Assembly (NCBI RefSeq): GCF_001039355.2 | Contig: NW_019775546.1 | Span: forward strand, 92,950-128,779 | Length of the DNA: 35,830 nucleotides | Source: Lingula anatina | Lineage: Eukaryota > Brachiopoda > Lingulata > Lingulida > Lingulidae | Direction: 5' to 3' | In this document: positions 18,960 through 28,352 of the stretch, one piece after another | Position numbering within the stretch: the first letter of the stretch is position 1 | How the letters are laid out: each line of letters starts with the position of its first letter | Program-made: the position numbers and the translations under genes | Notes under the pieces: model-generated | What the model was told of the DNA's origin: nothing | Databases searched by the model: none | Seen by the model: the letters and a program-made list of their open reading frames with translations, nothing else

Positions 18960-19860
18960 TATCTCTCTCTCTCCAAACTCGCACGGGGCTTGCAGCCACC
19001 CCTCCCCACCAGCCACGATGAGATGCTTATTTTCGACAAGAAGTTGTAAGTCACTTTATAACTTCTTGTTTTCGACAAGTCACTCAACATCCACTGGTGA
19101 AGGGTGCACTGTGTTGGCATGTGCATTAAACCTGTTAACTCTCTTTAGAAACGATTACTTTTTTAACCAAGATCTGGCCTTTTAGGACGGCACAATGTAT
19201 CAATTCGAACTTCATTTATCATTAAGTGAGCTGTAAAATAATGTTGTTTTTTATTTTCTAGGTGCCGGTCAGAGAACCATGTTTTCGTTAAGATCGATTA
19301 TACAGATAGTCACTGCACAGAGTCAAGACTTAATTGGCAACGGGACCCCTTAATCTACGGTGGAATCGTCGTCGGGGTCATTCTGTTCCTAATCGTAATG
19401 TTTGTCATCTTGTGGTGGCGGAGGAGACGGTCTAAGAAGAACAGCTTTATGAGCAAGTGAGTTTGGAGAGAGAGAGAGAGAGAGATTGGAGAGTGAGAGA
19501 GAGATTGGAGAGAGAGGGTAGAGAGAGAGAGAGGGGGGAAAAGTCTGATATGCTCTTATAGATGCTAGTTGGAATTACAATTGCAGAACATGAAGCTATT
19601 AATGGCATTTTTATTTTATATAATATATCTATATCTAATAATTCGAATCTCACATAGCAGTCATCATGATCGAAAATCTTTTCAGCATCATATCTATATG
19701 AATTATAGTATTATAGCTCGAATTTTAAATTTAAGATTTCTAGACAGTGACTCATAATTCTAAAAATAATGATTCATACGTTTTATAACGCCTTTGATTT
19801 TCTAAAAAAAAAAAACATGATAATTTTTGTTTCTAATTAAGGATGACGACTGACCTGTGA
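14022..19860 (+). CDS. Single-pass transmembrane mucin: signal peptide, mucin, SEA, EGF-like, TM, PDZ ligand (complete, 7 exons, 697 aa)
   Basis: The exons are 14022-15318, 16001-16122, 17477-17532, 17974-18179, 18494-18692, 19262-19456 and 19842-19860. They sum to 2094 nt (697 codons plus stop), and every junction is in phase with GT..AG. Residues 1-23 are a signal peptide, 24-432 Thr/Ser/Pro-rich mucin sequence, about 433-560 a SEA domain, 604-645 a six-cysteine EGF-like domain (C604, C609, C615, C626, C628, C645), 658-679 a TM helix, and 680-697 a basic cytoplasmic tail ending TDL. Membrane mucins of this layout (vertebrate MUC3/12/13/17) coat epithelial surfaces, and their SEA domain usually self-cleaves at G-S. 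Here the corresponding position is G-E, so cleavage is doubtful. The first Met of the pair at 14022/14025 was chosen because the hydrophobic signal core follows at once. An in-frame ATG at 13968 would add 18 polar residues. The one-to-one relation to any named mucin is unknown. Confidence 0.93.
15319..16000 (+). other. Mucin intron 1, filled with repeats
   Basis: The frame stays open from exon 1 through a (TG)n tract (about 15337-15358) and a TCTG tract to a TGA ending at 15488, so retention would give a truncated protein. A duplicated interspersed repeat spans about 15393-15720. A 40-bp segment at 15891-15930 has an acceptor and donor (ttttag, gtagtt), but its length would shift the frame. 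Confidence 0.8.
15393..15720. repeat. Interspersed repeat with partial tandem duplication (130-bp offset)
   Basis: The sequence starts CCTCCGCCAATG, runs through TTTGTCTGTCTGTC and GTTAGCAACATTACAG, then GTTATGGACCGATTTTGATG…TTTTCAGG…GGTGGTGAT. The second half is repeated from 15601 (GTTATGGACAGATTTTGATG) after an ATCAATA-rich spacer. I recognise this wording from a repeat family widespread in marine animal genomes. The superfamily is not certain. Confidence 0.75.
16001..16122 (+). CDS. Mucin exon 2: start of SEA domain
   Basis: The acceptor is ctatttttag (ending 16000) and the donor is gtagga at 16123. It reads SEEIKNLTKSLHLSFILNST then EFNKTDEKQKENITEYLEQQ. This fits the first strand and helix of a SEA domain (hydrophobic strand, then N-S-T-E-F…Y-L). 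It contains several N-glycosylation sequons and ends in phase 0. Confidence 0.88.
16123..17476 (+). other. Mucin intron 2 (1.35 kb), G/C homopolymer-rich
   Basis: Runs of 13, 18 and 12 C lie at 16356-16368, 16373-16390 and 16691-16702. An imperfect GGGAATTGTCC tandem array with two 11-G runs lies at about 17098-17166. Inverted GGTAAACAGAT/ATCTGTTTACC motifs occur near 16617 and 16865. No exon was recognised. Confidence 0.75.
17098..17170. repeat. G-tract / GAATTGTCC short tandem array
   Basis: Three imperfect units of a G-tract followed by (GA)ATTGTCC are seen. The G-tracts (11, 5 and 11 G) could form G-quadruplexes. The open frame reading RPGGGDCPGG is an artefact. Confidence 0.8.
17477..17532 (+). 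CDS. Mucin exon 3: SEA helix (56 bp)
   Basis: The acceptor is gattttcag (ending 17476) and the donor is gtacgt at 17533. The phase 0 translation LRDKFKDVIGHEDVEINS continues the SEA helix and second strand. It is too short to stand out as an open frame, but both splice sites and both phases agree with the neighbouring exons. Confidence 0.88.
17533..17973 (+). other. Mucin intron 3
   Basis: AT-rich 441-bp intron ending in a strong polypyrimidine tract (cttttttttctag). No other feature was seen. Confidence 0.8.
17974..18179 (+). CDS. Mucin exon 4: SEA core with altered cleavage site
   Basis: The acceptor is ttttttctag (ending 17973) and the donor is gtatgt at 18180. The translation DTDVLGEINVTYSIIFPLEF matches the SEA strand that normally reads G-S-V-V-V-x-Y-x-V-x-F, with Glu in the place of the catalytic Ser. 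It continues with the second helix (NITSAIQQIKDILFK) to RARASFDRQ. It ends in phase 1. Confidence 0.92.
18180..18493 (+). other. Mucin intron 4
   Basis: 314-bp AT-rich intron with a good acceptor (ttgccttttttttcag). Nothing else was seen. Confidence 0.85.
18494..18692 (+). CDS. Mucin exon 5: Cys-rich segment and first part of EGF-like domain
   Basis: The acceptor ends at 18493 and the donor gtgagt starts at 18693. It encodes VGNFKNLCSLNGADSCEKLI, then CENNEQDPTITCARKC and CENWDCNGRGECQ. The last part provides EGF cysteines 1-4, and the N-G-R-G-E-C motif is typical of EGF loops. The four earlier cysteines (568, 576, 589, 600) could form a second, atypical small module. It ends in phase 2. Confidence 0.93.
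18693..19261 (+). other. Mucin intron 5 with CT and CA microsatellites
   Basis: (CT)n blocks at about 18833-18920 are followed by (CA)n to about 18958 and more CT. A hairpin with CAAGAAGTT/AACTTCTTG arms lies at about 19036-19070. No exon was recognised. Confidence 0.85.
19036..19070. repeat. Short inverted repeat sharing arms with 7822-7850
   Basis: ACAAGAAGTT…AACTTCTTGT forms a 10-bp perfect stem with a loop of about 12 bases, flanked by direct TTTTCGACAAG copies. The same arms occur at 7822-7850, which suggests a small mobile or structured repeat. Confidence 0.7.
19262..19456 (+). CDS. Mucin exon 6: EGF end, transmembrane helix, cytoplasmic start
   Basis: The acceptor is tattttctag (ending 19261) and the donor is gtgagt at 19457. 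It supplies EGF cysteines 5 and 6 (CRSENHVFV…DSHC), a juxtamembrane segment, the helix IYGGIVVGVILFLIVMFVIL, then a WWRRRRSKKN stop-transfer sequence. The donor overlaps an in-frame TGA: reading through the splice site gives AAG TGA, so a retained intron ends the protein one residue later. Confidence 0.95.
19457..19841 (+). other. Mucin intron 6 with GA repeats
   Basis: GA-rich microsatellite at about 19465-19540, then AT-rich sequence. The acceptor is gtttctaattaag. Confidence 0.85.
19842..19860 (+). CDS. Mucin exon 7: micro coding end, -MTTDL stop
   Basis: The acceptor taattaag ends at 19841. One base completes the Lys codon, then Met-Thr-Thr-Asp-Leu and TGA (19858-19860). The last residues T-D-L fit the class I PDZ ligand pattern S/T-x-hydrophobic. 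The acceptor's pyrimidine tract is modest, so this join is slightly less certain than the others, but it keeps the frame. Confidence 0.75.
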
Positions 19861-20090
19861 AGATGTAAGCGGACACAGTGACCAAACTGATCGACAGCTA
19901 ACTGGTAGGAGCTAACATCTACATCTGGTGCATCTTATTAAAAAAAAAAGACAGCAATATGTTTGTGCGTGAGCCTGTAAATAAAAAGCATAATCGTGAT
20001 TGTTCTCATATATGCTGAAACAAGTGAGCTGGTTGGTAAACTGCTTTAAGATCTCATATTTTTCCACAAATAAATATTTTACTCACTTGA
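19861..20090 (+). other. Mucin 3' untranslated region (inferred)
   Basis: Short AT-rich stretch after the stop, ending near the two candidate polyadenylation signals. No other feature was seen. Confidence 0.6.
19980..20074 (+). terminator. Polyadenylation signals of the mucin gene
   Basis: AATAAA occurs at 19980-19985 and 20069-20074, 120 and 209 bases after the stop. Confidence 0.65.
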
Positions 20091-20895
20091 TATTGAGCGT
20101 GTATAAGTTTCATTATTTGAGGGGAAAAAGTAAAGATAAGATCTTATAGCTCGTATTAAATACTGCTTATCTGGGTTTTGAAACGGCTTTACCTTAGGAG
20201 CTTTAGAGCGCGCATGGTGTTAACGAAGACTGTATTGGTTTAAACTACCTTAAAAAGATAAACATTGAACGCACGCCTATGCAATAAATCATGTAAGCAG
20301 CAAGGAAACTTAGATTAAATAATCGATGTGTATTTATCTATTGATTTGTTCATTTGTTTGTTTCTTTATCTTATTTATTTAACAATTTATCAATGTGTTT
20401 TTGTTTTTTAAATGGATGCATTTTAGTTTCTATTTATATATTCGATTAGTTTTTGTTTCATCTAGTTACATGTCTGTTTCTTTCTTTCACTATCCATCTA
20501 CATATGTATTTCTTTATTCAAGACAAATTCTAGAATACTATATCAGCTCAATTTTGATATTTTTATAAAAGAAAATATACATATGACACGTGTTGTTGAG
20601 TTTGTATAAGCCGATAATCCCATGTTTAGAATAAAACAAATATATTAAGTTTCGAGTGATCTTTTTTTTTTTTTTATTTATTTTTATTCACGTTGAGTGA
20701 AAGTGAAAATCCCCTTTTAAGCCAATAGACAACCTGTTTACCAATCACTTTTTACATAGACGGTTTGGCGGGTCCAGAAAGATAACAGGAGAGGAGGGAA
20801 GGTGACACATGTTCACATTATCATTTACTATAATTTGTCAATGGGAAACGCATTACATCCTGGATTGGAAATTACGTGGGACCGTGTGTGTGTGT

Positions 20896-20932
<37 letters not shown>

Positions 20933-21052
20933 TGAGTGTGTGTGTGTGTGTGTGAGAGATACCCTAGGTTCTAGATTCCGGTATTGTCAGCGCGACTCCA
21001 CCACGAGGTATATTTAGCAAGCTAGCTTTTACGTTTCTCTGACACTCAGGGT

Positions 21053-21096
<44 letters not shown>

Positions 21097-21290
21097 GGAG
21101 AGAGAGAGAGAAACAGAGAGGGGGGGGGGAGGGGAGGTGGAGAAGCCAACACAATGGGGTGCTCAAATTTTCATATAACACAATTCACTTGGAGCTGTTG
21201 AGACATACAATGTGTTCTTCACAACTACCGCAATGCAGCAGTTCTTCAGCGCACGAGCAGGTAACAAGTGCTCAGCTACGTTCGTCACAA
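20091..21290. other. Intergenic, microsatellite-rich
   Basis: AT-rich DNA with (TG)n at about 20885-20955 and (GA)n at about 21056-21120 running into a G tract. No gene was recognised. The open frames are microsatellite read-through. Confidence 0.75.
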
Positions 21291-21453
21291 CCGGTGTGAC
21301 AGGAACGGCAGTCCAAGGATTGGGGTCTCAAAGATCTGTACAGGTTTGGGTTAGCTGAAATATTAGGGTTAGTATATGGGACGCATGTCACCTGTACAAA
21401 GTAATGAAGAACGGACTAAAGTTCCTAGCGGACTACCATTCCTATCACGCCGG
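21291..21453. mobile_element. MITE, about 163 bp, with about 24-bp imperfect TIRs
   Basis: The left end CCGGTGTGACAGGAACGGCA (from 21291) pairs with the right end (to 21453), ACTACCATTCCTATCACGCC followed by GG. The mismatches are transitions. It has no coding capacity and carries GGGTTAG motifs inside. A second, more decayed copy lies at 11761-11925. Confidence 0.82.
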
Positions 21454-22697
21454 TTTACGAGATGCATTTTAGAGCACTAACTCTGTAAGTACGATAAAAA
21501 AGATCGATATTTTTTCATGGTTATTGGAAAGGGGATCAATAGGGAGGTAACCAGCGTTTAGAGCTTAAGAAATATTTAACTTTAACCTAGTTACTCCCTT
21601 GCTATTTGGTTGTTTTTTGTTTGTTTGTTTACTGTGAGATGTAGCTAACTTCATGTTCATAGCTAGCGGTTGACTAATTACTCACACGCATGCACTCCTC
21701 CGGCGTAAAATAAAAAAAAAAGTCTGAACACTTCCATTTACATTGTCTCGGCTATTTTGGGAGATCTCTTTTCCAATAACAGAGATAATTTTTTCCAAAT
21801 ATATCTCACGATCACTACTGAATAATACCACCCATTTCAGACAAAGGCCTCATAAAATCTTCTGGGTTATATTTGAAAGCATCTACCGACTGCGCACCGA
21901 GAATTTCCTTTTTTTTGGGGGGGGGGGGATAAAGATATATAAATATGAAACACAATTCGTACTACAAATTGTATGGCGCAAGTATGAAACTGTAGTTTGT
22001 TTTGTCTCATCAAGTTCCTCATACTCTTTATTATTTATCTTTCTTTGGGGGTGGGTGGGCAGAGGTTGTTGTTTTTTTCTTTTTTTTGTTTTTGTTTTTT
22101 TTTTTTGGGGGGGGGGCTTAAAAGATAAGGAAGGAGATGGACACATGCATGTCGTCCCCCCCACCTTTTATACTAGATCCTCCATTGTCTCCTAAAAATA
22201 AATATAATCCAAAAGTTTTATCGATATAGAACAGTTATAAATATCAAAATCACTAGTTAGTGGATATTATTGAGCCTCCAGACATAGATAAATATAATCA
22301 ATACTTTGATCTACCAACACTGGTATATGTGGTATATCAAATATTAGACTTCTGTCTGATGACATATTTAAACTGTGGTGTTTGGCACGGGTTTTTCCTA
22401 TCCAGAATTCCTTTACCACACAAAGTATGGTTTAACATCATTTAAGTGGTGCAATTCTCCGTTATCTATCTATCTAATCTATCTATCTATTTATTTATTT
22501 ATTTATTTATTTATTTTTGCTTTTTCTGAGATACTAGGGGTTACATACGTATCCTCGAATTCTATAGCAATACCTCAATATTCAAGGATATACATGTAAA
22601 CTTATAGTTTTGATTAGTTTTTATGCCTGAACAGTCTTAAGTTTTGATATTACTTTTAAGTTTTATTTATAGATAGTTTAACGTTCAGTGACGATGT
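21454..22697. other. Intergenic
   Basis: No gene was recognised. Two T-run/G-run junctions lie at 21909-21928 and 22095-22116, and a TATC/TTTA repeat lies at about 22466-22516. Confidence 0.75.
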
Positions 22698-22726
22698 TTA
22701 TCTTAGGGAAACGACTAACAATACTA

Positions 22727-22766
<40 letters not shown>

Positions 22767-22796
22767 TATTGTTAGTCGTTTTTCTTTAAGAGATAA
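22698..22796. repeat. Inverted repeat with a (TG)n loop
   Basis: The left arm includes AAACGACTAACAATACTA (ending 22726). The exact complement TAGTATTGTTAGTCGTTT starts at about 22764. The imperfect stem extends about 10 bp further outwards (TATCTTAGGG / CTTTAAGAGATA). The loop is a pure TG microsatellite of about 36 bp. Confidence 0.9.
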
Positions 22797-23110
22797 AAAA
22801 TACATATTTATTTATTATTATCTTACTGTCTTTCAAAAATGTTCAAGATGGAAAATATGGCGCTCATCTTTTTACCGGGTCAGCCATTATCTTTTTACCT
22901 TCTGAATATTTACGCTCCCACAAATTACCATTAATCATTTATAGGATTAGAAATATCTGTGTTCAGCTTTTTTTAAATCCATAGAGGTACGTTGGATAAC
23001 GTTAATGCAACTTTTAATGTAATCAGATAATCTCTTTTCTCTTTTTTCTGGATTTCCTCGCAAGCTGTCTCTAATGATGGGCTGAGCAATTTATCACTAG
23101 ACACAAATAC

Positions 23111-23155
<45 letters not shown>

Positions 23156-23900
23156 CTACACATGTGACATGTGATAGAACCAATGACGATCCAAAAGTCA
23201 CAAAATGCACGTAAGGAGCTAACTATTCAGAAAGAAAAAGCGACGGGAGGGGTGGGTAACTATAAAAACCACCCTGCGTATTCTTTCAACTAACGTGGCA
23301 GAAAAAAATGTGTGAGTGTGTGTGGGGGGGGGGGGGGTAAACACTCCACACTCTCTTTGGCTACTATATTTTACAGCTATGACAACTACAGAAAATACTG
23401 TTTATCGAATATAATACTCTTAATTTGGGATTACACATCTCACAGCCGTGTTAACCACTTATCCCCAAGTGACCAGTACACACTCCCGAATGTCTAACAT
23501 ATTTGTACCAATTAGTACAACATGTGTCACCAAACACAGGACAATGCCAAAGTACTAACATACCTAGAGCTAAATAGCCAGAATAACTAATTTATTAGAC
23601 ACTGTCATCCCCCATACATTCCACGCGTCATCTCAATCACCCTGAATTTGGGTCAAAATTTGGCGACCTTCTTGTATCCAGCAAGTATAATGGGGACCTC
23701 AAAGGAATTTTACACCCGATTCTCTACACCCGGTGTTCTCCTTTTCAGTGACAACTACCCATATTACGCTTTATTTTAATGGCAAAAGCGTATACAGTGC
23801 ATGCTGATAAATGTAGAGAAGGGTTACTTTTTGAGGGCAGTGAGGTAGCATCATGAATAAAAAAAAACGCTTCCAATGGAGTCTGGAGCACTGGGTGACT
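22797..23900. other. Intergenic
   Basis: No gene was recognised. There is a (GA)n tract at about 23113-23154 and a 14-G run at 23324-23337. Confidence 0.75.
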
Positions 23901-24165
23901 TAGACCCCATTCCCATAATCACCATCGGTCTACGTGGATCGATCCAACTGTGCGGGGACTCTCGCTGAATGCAATCAATTTCACAGTTTAACACGTCTCT
24001 TGTTGTTTCCAACGTACTCTTATAATCAGAAGCTTTTCTGTTATCTACTCAACGCCAGGAGGAGGCATGCCATTCAATTAAGCTGATTGCAGTCAGCGAG
24101 AGTCCCTGCGAAGTTGAATCGATTAATTCACGTAGAACCATAGTTGTATTGGGAATGAACCCTTA
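23901..24165. mobile_element. Foldback element, copy 1 (265 bp)
   Basis: The left arm begins TAGACCCCATTCCC and includes GGATCGATCCAAC and GGGGACTCTCGCTGAATGCA. The right arm is its inverted copy (GATTGCAGTCAGCGAGAGTC … GGGAATGAACCCTTA). The arms are about 95 bp each. There is no coding capacity. Copy 2 of the same family lies at 34681-34940. Confidence 0.9.
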
Positions 24166-26242
24166 GAGAAGAGTTTCCAGCTTGGACTTTGAAACTCAGG
24201 GTCAATGAATTAAACTTGGTGGTGTTTTTTTCGCGGGCACTGTTCTAAACGATTGTGACACAGCTATGTGACAATGGACAAAAAACGTAAACATTCTTTA
24301 GGGCTAGTAATCACGAAGGCGTGGTGCGGTGGTGTATTTCTAGGATTCCCTCTTTTTTCATGTTTTCAGCGATCGTTGTACACCATTTAGGAGCCACGAG
24401 GGCATAGGAAAAAAATCGAGGGCGCTCGTAAATTTAACAAGCAACAACATCCCTGCCTATTAGGACATGTGTCTTTTTGAAATATTCCAGACGCGTACTA
24501 GAAATTCCATGACCTTAACTTAAAAACAGATAGTTTGTTAAAAGTACACCCCGGAAAAAATGATCAGTTAAGTAAATTATGATAACATAAATAATAAATA
24601 ATGACTAAAAATGAAGAAATGGACAAATGAGCAAGTGCATGAATATATGAACTGAAAAATACAAATAGGATAGATAAGCAAGTACGTATAACAAAATTCT
24701 GCATCAGTATCTTCGCTCTGTGCATAAGTACATGAACAAAAAAAAAAAAAAAAAACAAACAAAAAAAAAACAAAAAACAAAAAAAAACAAATAGAAAAGA
24801 TTAAGAAGTTCATGTAAGAAAATCTGTACCAGTATCTTATCTCTGTGCAAAAAATAAACAAGTGCATGTAAAAAAAACTGTATCAGTATTCTAGAGAAGT
24901 GATGGGGAGTGTCTGTTTGCTTGCTACAAAATAATTGATTTTCTCTAGGAAATATTTCAAATATTTTTAAGAAGGGCTCACCAAAATTTCTAGATAGAGA
25001 AAGAATCCGTACGTCATTGCCCAAGTTTCGAGTCCTTATCAGTCACGGTAGGGGGCCTGTTTAAAGCAGGAACTGTACAACAGACATTGGTCCAAACTTT
25101 TAGTCTTTTTTGACTCCAGATAAATAAGCAATGCGACAAGATGAAACGTAGCGCTTGTTTTATAATAAAGAAGAATTATCTATCAATTTAAACCAACAGT
25201 AGCTCTAGTATCTAGACCATTGCAGATTTTCCTGAATTGAAGCAGCCGATTTTTTATGTACAAGTTAAGACCAAGTTTCGGTCTTTTAAGTTCCTTGTTG
25301 GAACAGACCCCAGAAGGTCGAGGTCTGGGGTGATATGAGGTAAAGAGGGCGCAGTTTGTCCGTGTGGACGGTAAATAATGATGACGGGGGGTGACGAGGA
25401 CCGAGGTCGTCCAGCGCCCCAAACCCAGTCCACGGATATCTTTCGGCGTGCTTGAATCTCACGTTTACCCTTTATCGCTTTTAATTACCTGCGAGTGTCC
25501 ATTTTCTGAACTCACAATCAAGCAAATAGACACTAAAAAACAAGAACACAGATGACAGACAAAGAAACGGACGAATTTGGAAATAAACAATCAAACAGTG
25601 AAAAAGAAATGAAAATAAAAATAAAAAAACACCGACGGGCAAATGAATGACTGAATACTCACATGACCTCGAAAACAAACGAACAAGGTGCTAACTAGCT
25701 TTAAAGAAACGCAAAACGATAAATAGACCGAAATACAATAAAGACGCAAGTACTAAAAAAGAAATAAAAACATTTTTTAACACAGGCCAAGATTAAGCGA
25801 CTTTGCTAATAACATCAGTCGACTATAGTGAGATAACTCTCTCTAGTGCTGACATGACCTCCGCACAACGTCACACTCTTGGTAAAGTTGGCTTTCTGCT
25901 GAGCTGGCTACCAAGTAGTCATTACAATCGAGTGATAAACGCCAAGCAGAATGCGTTTAATCTCAGGCTTTATTAACGCACCGTTAGTCAACCTCAGTGA
26001 AAAGTGTGTTAAGTGTGTGCCTTGCCCCTTAGAAAAATTCCAACGTTATCGGAGATCGGCGGATGCTTCGTTAAATGTCGCCTGTCCGTCTTGGCGCCCG
26101 GGGGTCCTAGCTTAATGGGGATGTGAAAACGTTTTATTTCGTGTTTTGCTGCCTTTTTCTTGAAGCGTGTCCTACACTATGGTTATGAATCCTGAGGGAT
26201 TTGAATTGTGGGGTATAAAAAGTGTGTGTGTGTTTGTGTGTG

Positions 26243-26285
<43 letters not shown>

Positions 26286-26967
26286 CAAGTGTGTTCCTTT
26301 CACCTCTTTGTTGAACCATGGGCTCACCATTGCCGATAATGTAAGATATATGGACAGTATTGAAATACTTTATGTTATTGGTGGTCTGAGGTATAAGTGT
26401 CGTCTATCCCACATATAAGCAAGCAAGATGTTTTTAGCTAATAAATGACACGTCTAAAGTGAACAACGGAATGTCTATCAGGTAATTGCTAATATTCTCT
26501 ATTTCAATTGTAGCTCATTTCGGTCTAATCGTCGACGGCATTTCATTTTAGAACGCACTTGTAGAATCGAAGCACACTTCGAACATATTAAATGGCTGCC
26601 GTAAAATCTGCCGTTGATAAACCATCAGGAAAAATGTGAGCAAATTTCAAGGTCTTTACCTTCTAGTATTAATTGGTAACGATGGACCGCGGAAGTGCGA
26701 ACGCCCGTAAGAACTGACCGGAAAATTAAAAATTTAGAGAAAGGAAAACAATGCTTATTCGGTCCTTCATATCTAAGCTTGGTTTTATGCCAGTTGGTGA
26801 AGTAAAAGGGATAATAACTCTTCGTATGAAATCTACATTAAAAACATTGTGAATAACTCATAGAAATATAACATATTCTGTTTTACCACAAAAAGGCAGT
26901 TATAGCTATTATTCTGATATCTGAGCTTGTCTTTAGACCACGTGACCTCCATTGATGGCTATACTCT
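24166..26967. other. Intergenic, AT-rich
   Basis: No gene was recognised. An A-rich tract lies at about 24739-24795 (source of Phe-rich reverse-strand frames). An ACCCCAGA/TCTGGGGT hairpin lies at about 25310-25334. (TG)n joined to (GA)n lies at about 26222-26283. A reverse-strand open frame at 25183-25422 has relatively even composition, but I recognise no domain. Confidence 0.7.
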
Positions 26968-26993
26968 GTTAAAATCTCTTAAGAGATTTTAAC
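26968..26993. repeat. 26-bp perfect palindrome
   Basis: GTTAAAATCTCTT is followed immediately by its exact reverse complement AAGAGATTTTAAC, with no spacer. Function is unknown. Confidence 0.95.
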
Positions 26994-28059
26994 AAAAAAC
27001 CAAACTTTTTAGAAAAAAAACAGGGACTAACTTTGAATGTAAAAATGGATTCATTAACCATTGGTAAGTATGGAAAAATTGTTGTTTACCCCAGGAAAAT
27101 TCATTTTTTGGCCGAAACGAAGAGTTATTATCCCTTTAAGTCGTTTTTTTCTTCTTTTTTGCGTGTCGCACAGTAGTGTGAGAAGGTTTTATGAAATTCC
27201 AATATGGGTGGTCCAAGTGCACTTTACATTAATGGGCATTTACGAGCGAGATATTGCAAAAAAAAAAAAAAAAAAATCCATGTGATCGTGATAACTCCAG
27301 AAAACAGTAGCTACGACAGGCGCGTGGTATTTCGCGCGTGCCTGCTTGCACAATCATGCGCTCACGTGCTCAGTTTTGTGTTGATAAGCTTATGCTTTTC
27401 TATCATCATTACTACAGCAGAGTTTCTTGAAATTCTGTGTGGATTCCGGTTGTATTTAGTTTTCAACACCATAGGTTGGGCAATAAGAAGACTATTGAAA
27501 AAATATGCAAATATAATTTATAAAAAGTTGAATAATGAAAATATATGTAAGTGATCAGAGGTACATTGCCAAAGCAAATTAACACCCCTTTTCGTTTAAT
27601 AAAACATAGTGGAAGTCATTTTTCACGACCTACCACTACAAACTTCCATTTGTGAAGATGACATTTTATTGATAATTTCAGGACGAGAAGCTGGGAAACA
27701 AAAATGCTCCCTGACAGAGAAATGCTAAGGGACATATACATCGTCCATGCATTTATAGATTTCCCATTTCAGTCTTAATGAATAGAGTGCACGCATGCGA
27801 TCTTTTGTCTCACGTATCACAATTCCTTATTTAGTGATTTTTTTAGAGCGTCTCTTAAGATTTGCGCGTTGAACCACCGATATGGCAAACGGATGGCATG
27901 ATTTTACAAAGCCCATATTTCAAATTGAGATCAATATCATTAAAAGCATTTTTGAGTGTCTTGTATTTCCACCTCGACTCTTGACAGGTGGAGGCATAAA
28001 TTTTCAGCCGTTGAAGTGCCAGATTTGTTACGTTTACACGATGATGGTTTGGAGCGGAC
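26994..28059. other. Intergenic
   Basis: AT-rich with an A18-type run at about 27259-27277. The open frames (for example 27204-27554) pass through the A-run and show no domain. Confidence 0.7.
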
Positions 28060-28352
28060 GGGGGCAGCCCTATATTCCGAGGGTTCGCCATTCTTAGGGT
28101 CCGCCATTCGGAAGGTCCGCCTTTCCGAAAAAGTTTATTGATGCTATAGCAGCGTTTAAACGGATTTTAAATGTTGCGTAATCCGGGCTCTGACCTTCGT
28201 GTCAAAGAAGCGCATTCATATGCTATATTTAGGCTGTTTGCCCTATATATGTGAAATGTAACTTCGTAACAGCGGATCCTCTGAAAAGCGGACCTTTGGC
28301 ATAGCGGGCCTTGGAAAAAGCAGACCCTTGGAATATAGAAACGGGCCCATCC
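28060..28352. mobile_element. Foldback element with tandem-repeated arms
   Basis: The left end GGGGGCAGCCCTATATTCCG (from 28060) pairs with the right end TATAGAAACGGGCCCAT (to about 28352). Inside each arm a roughly 18-21-bp motif is repeated three or four times: GGGTCCGCCATTC-like on the left (28083-28132), GCGGACCTTTGG-like on the right (28268-28330). The spacer of about 125 bp is AT-rich. No coding sequence. Confidence 0.82.

Noticed and set aside
24564-25024. Phe-rich reverse-strand frames
   Set aside because: They are generated by the A-rich tract at about 24739-24795.
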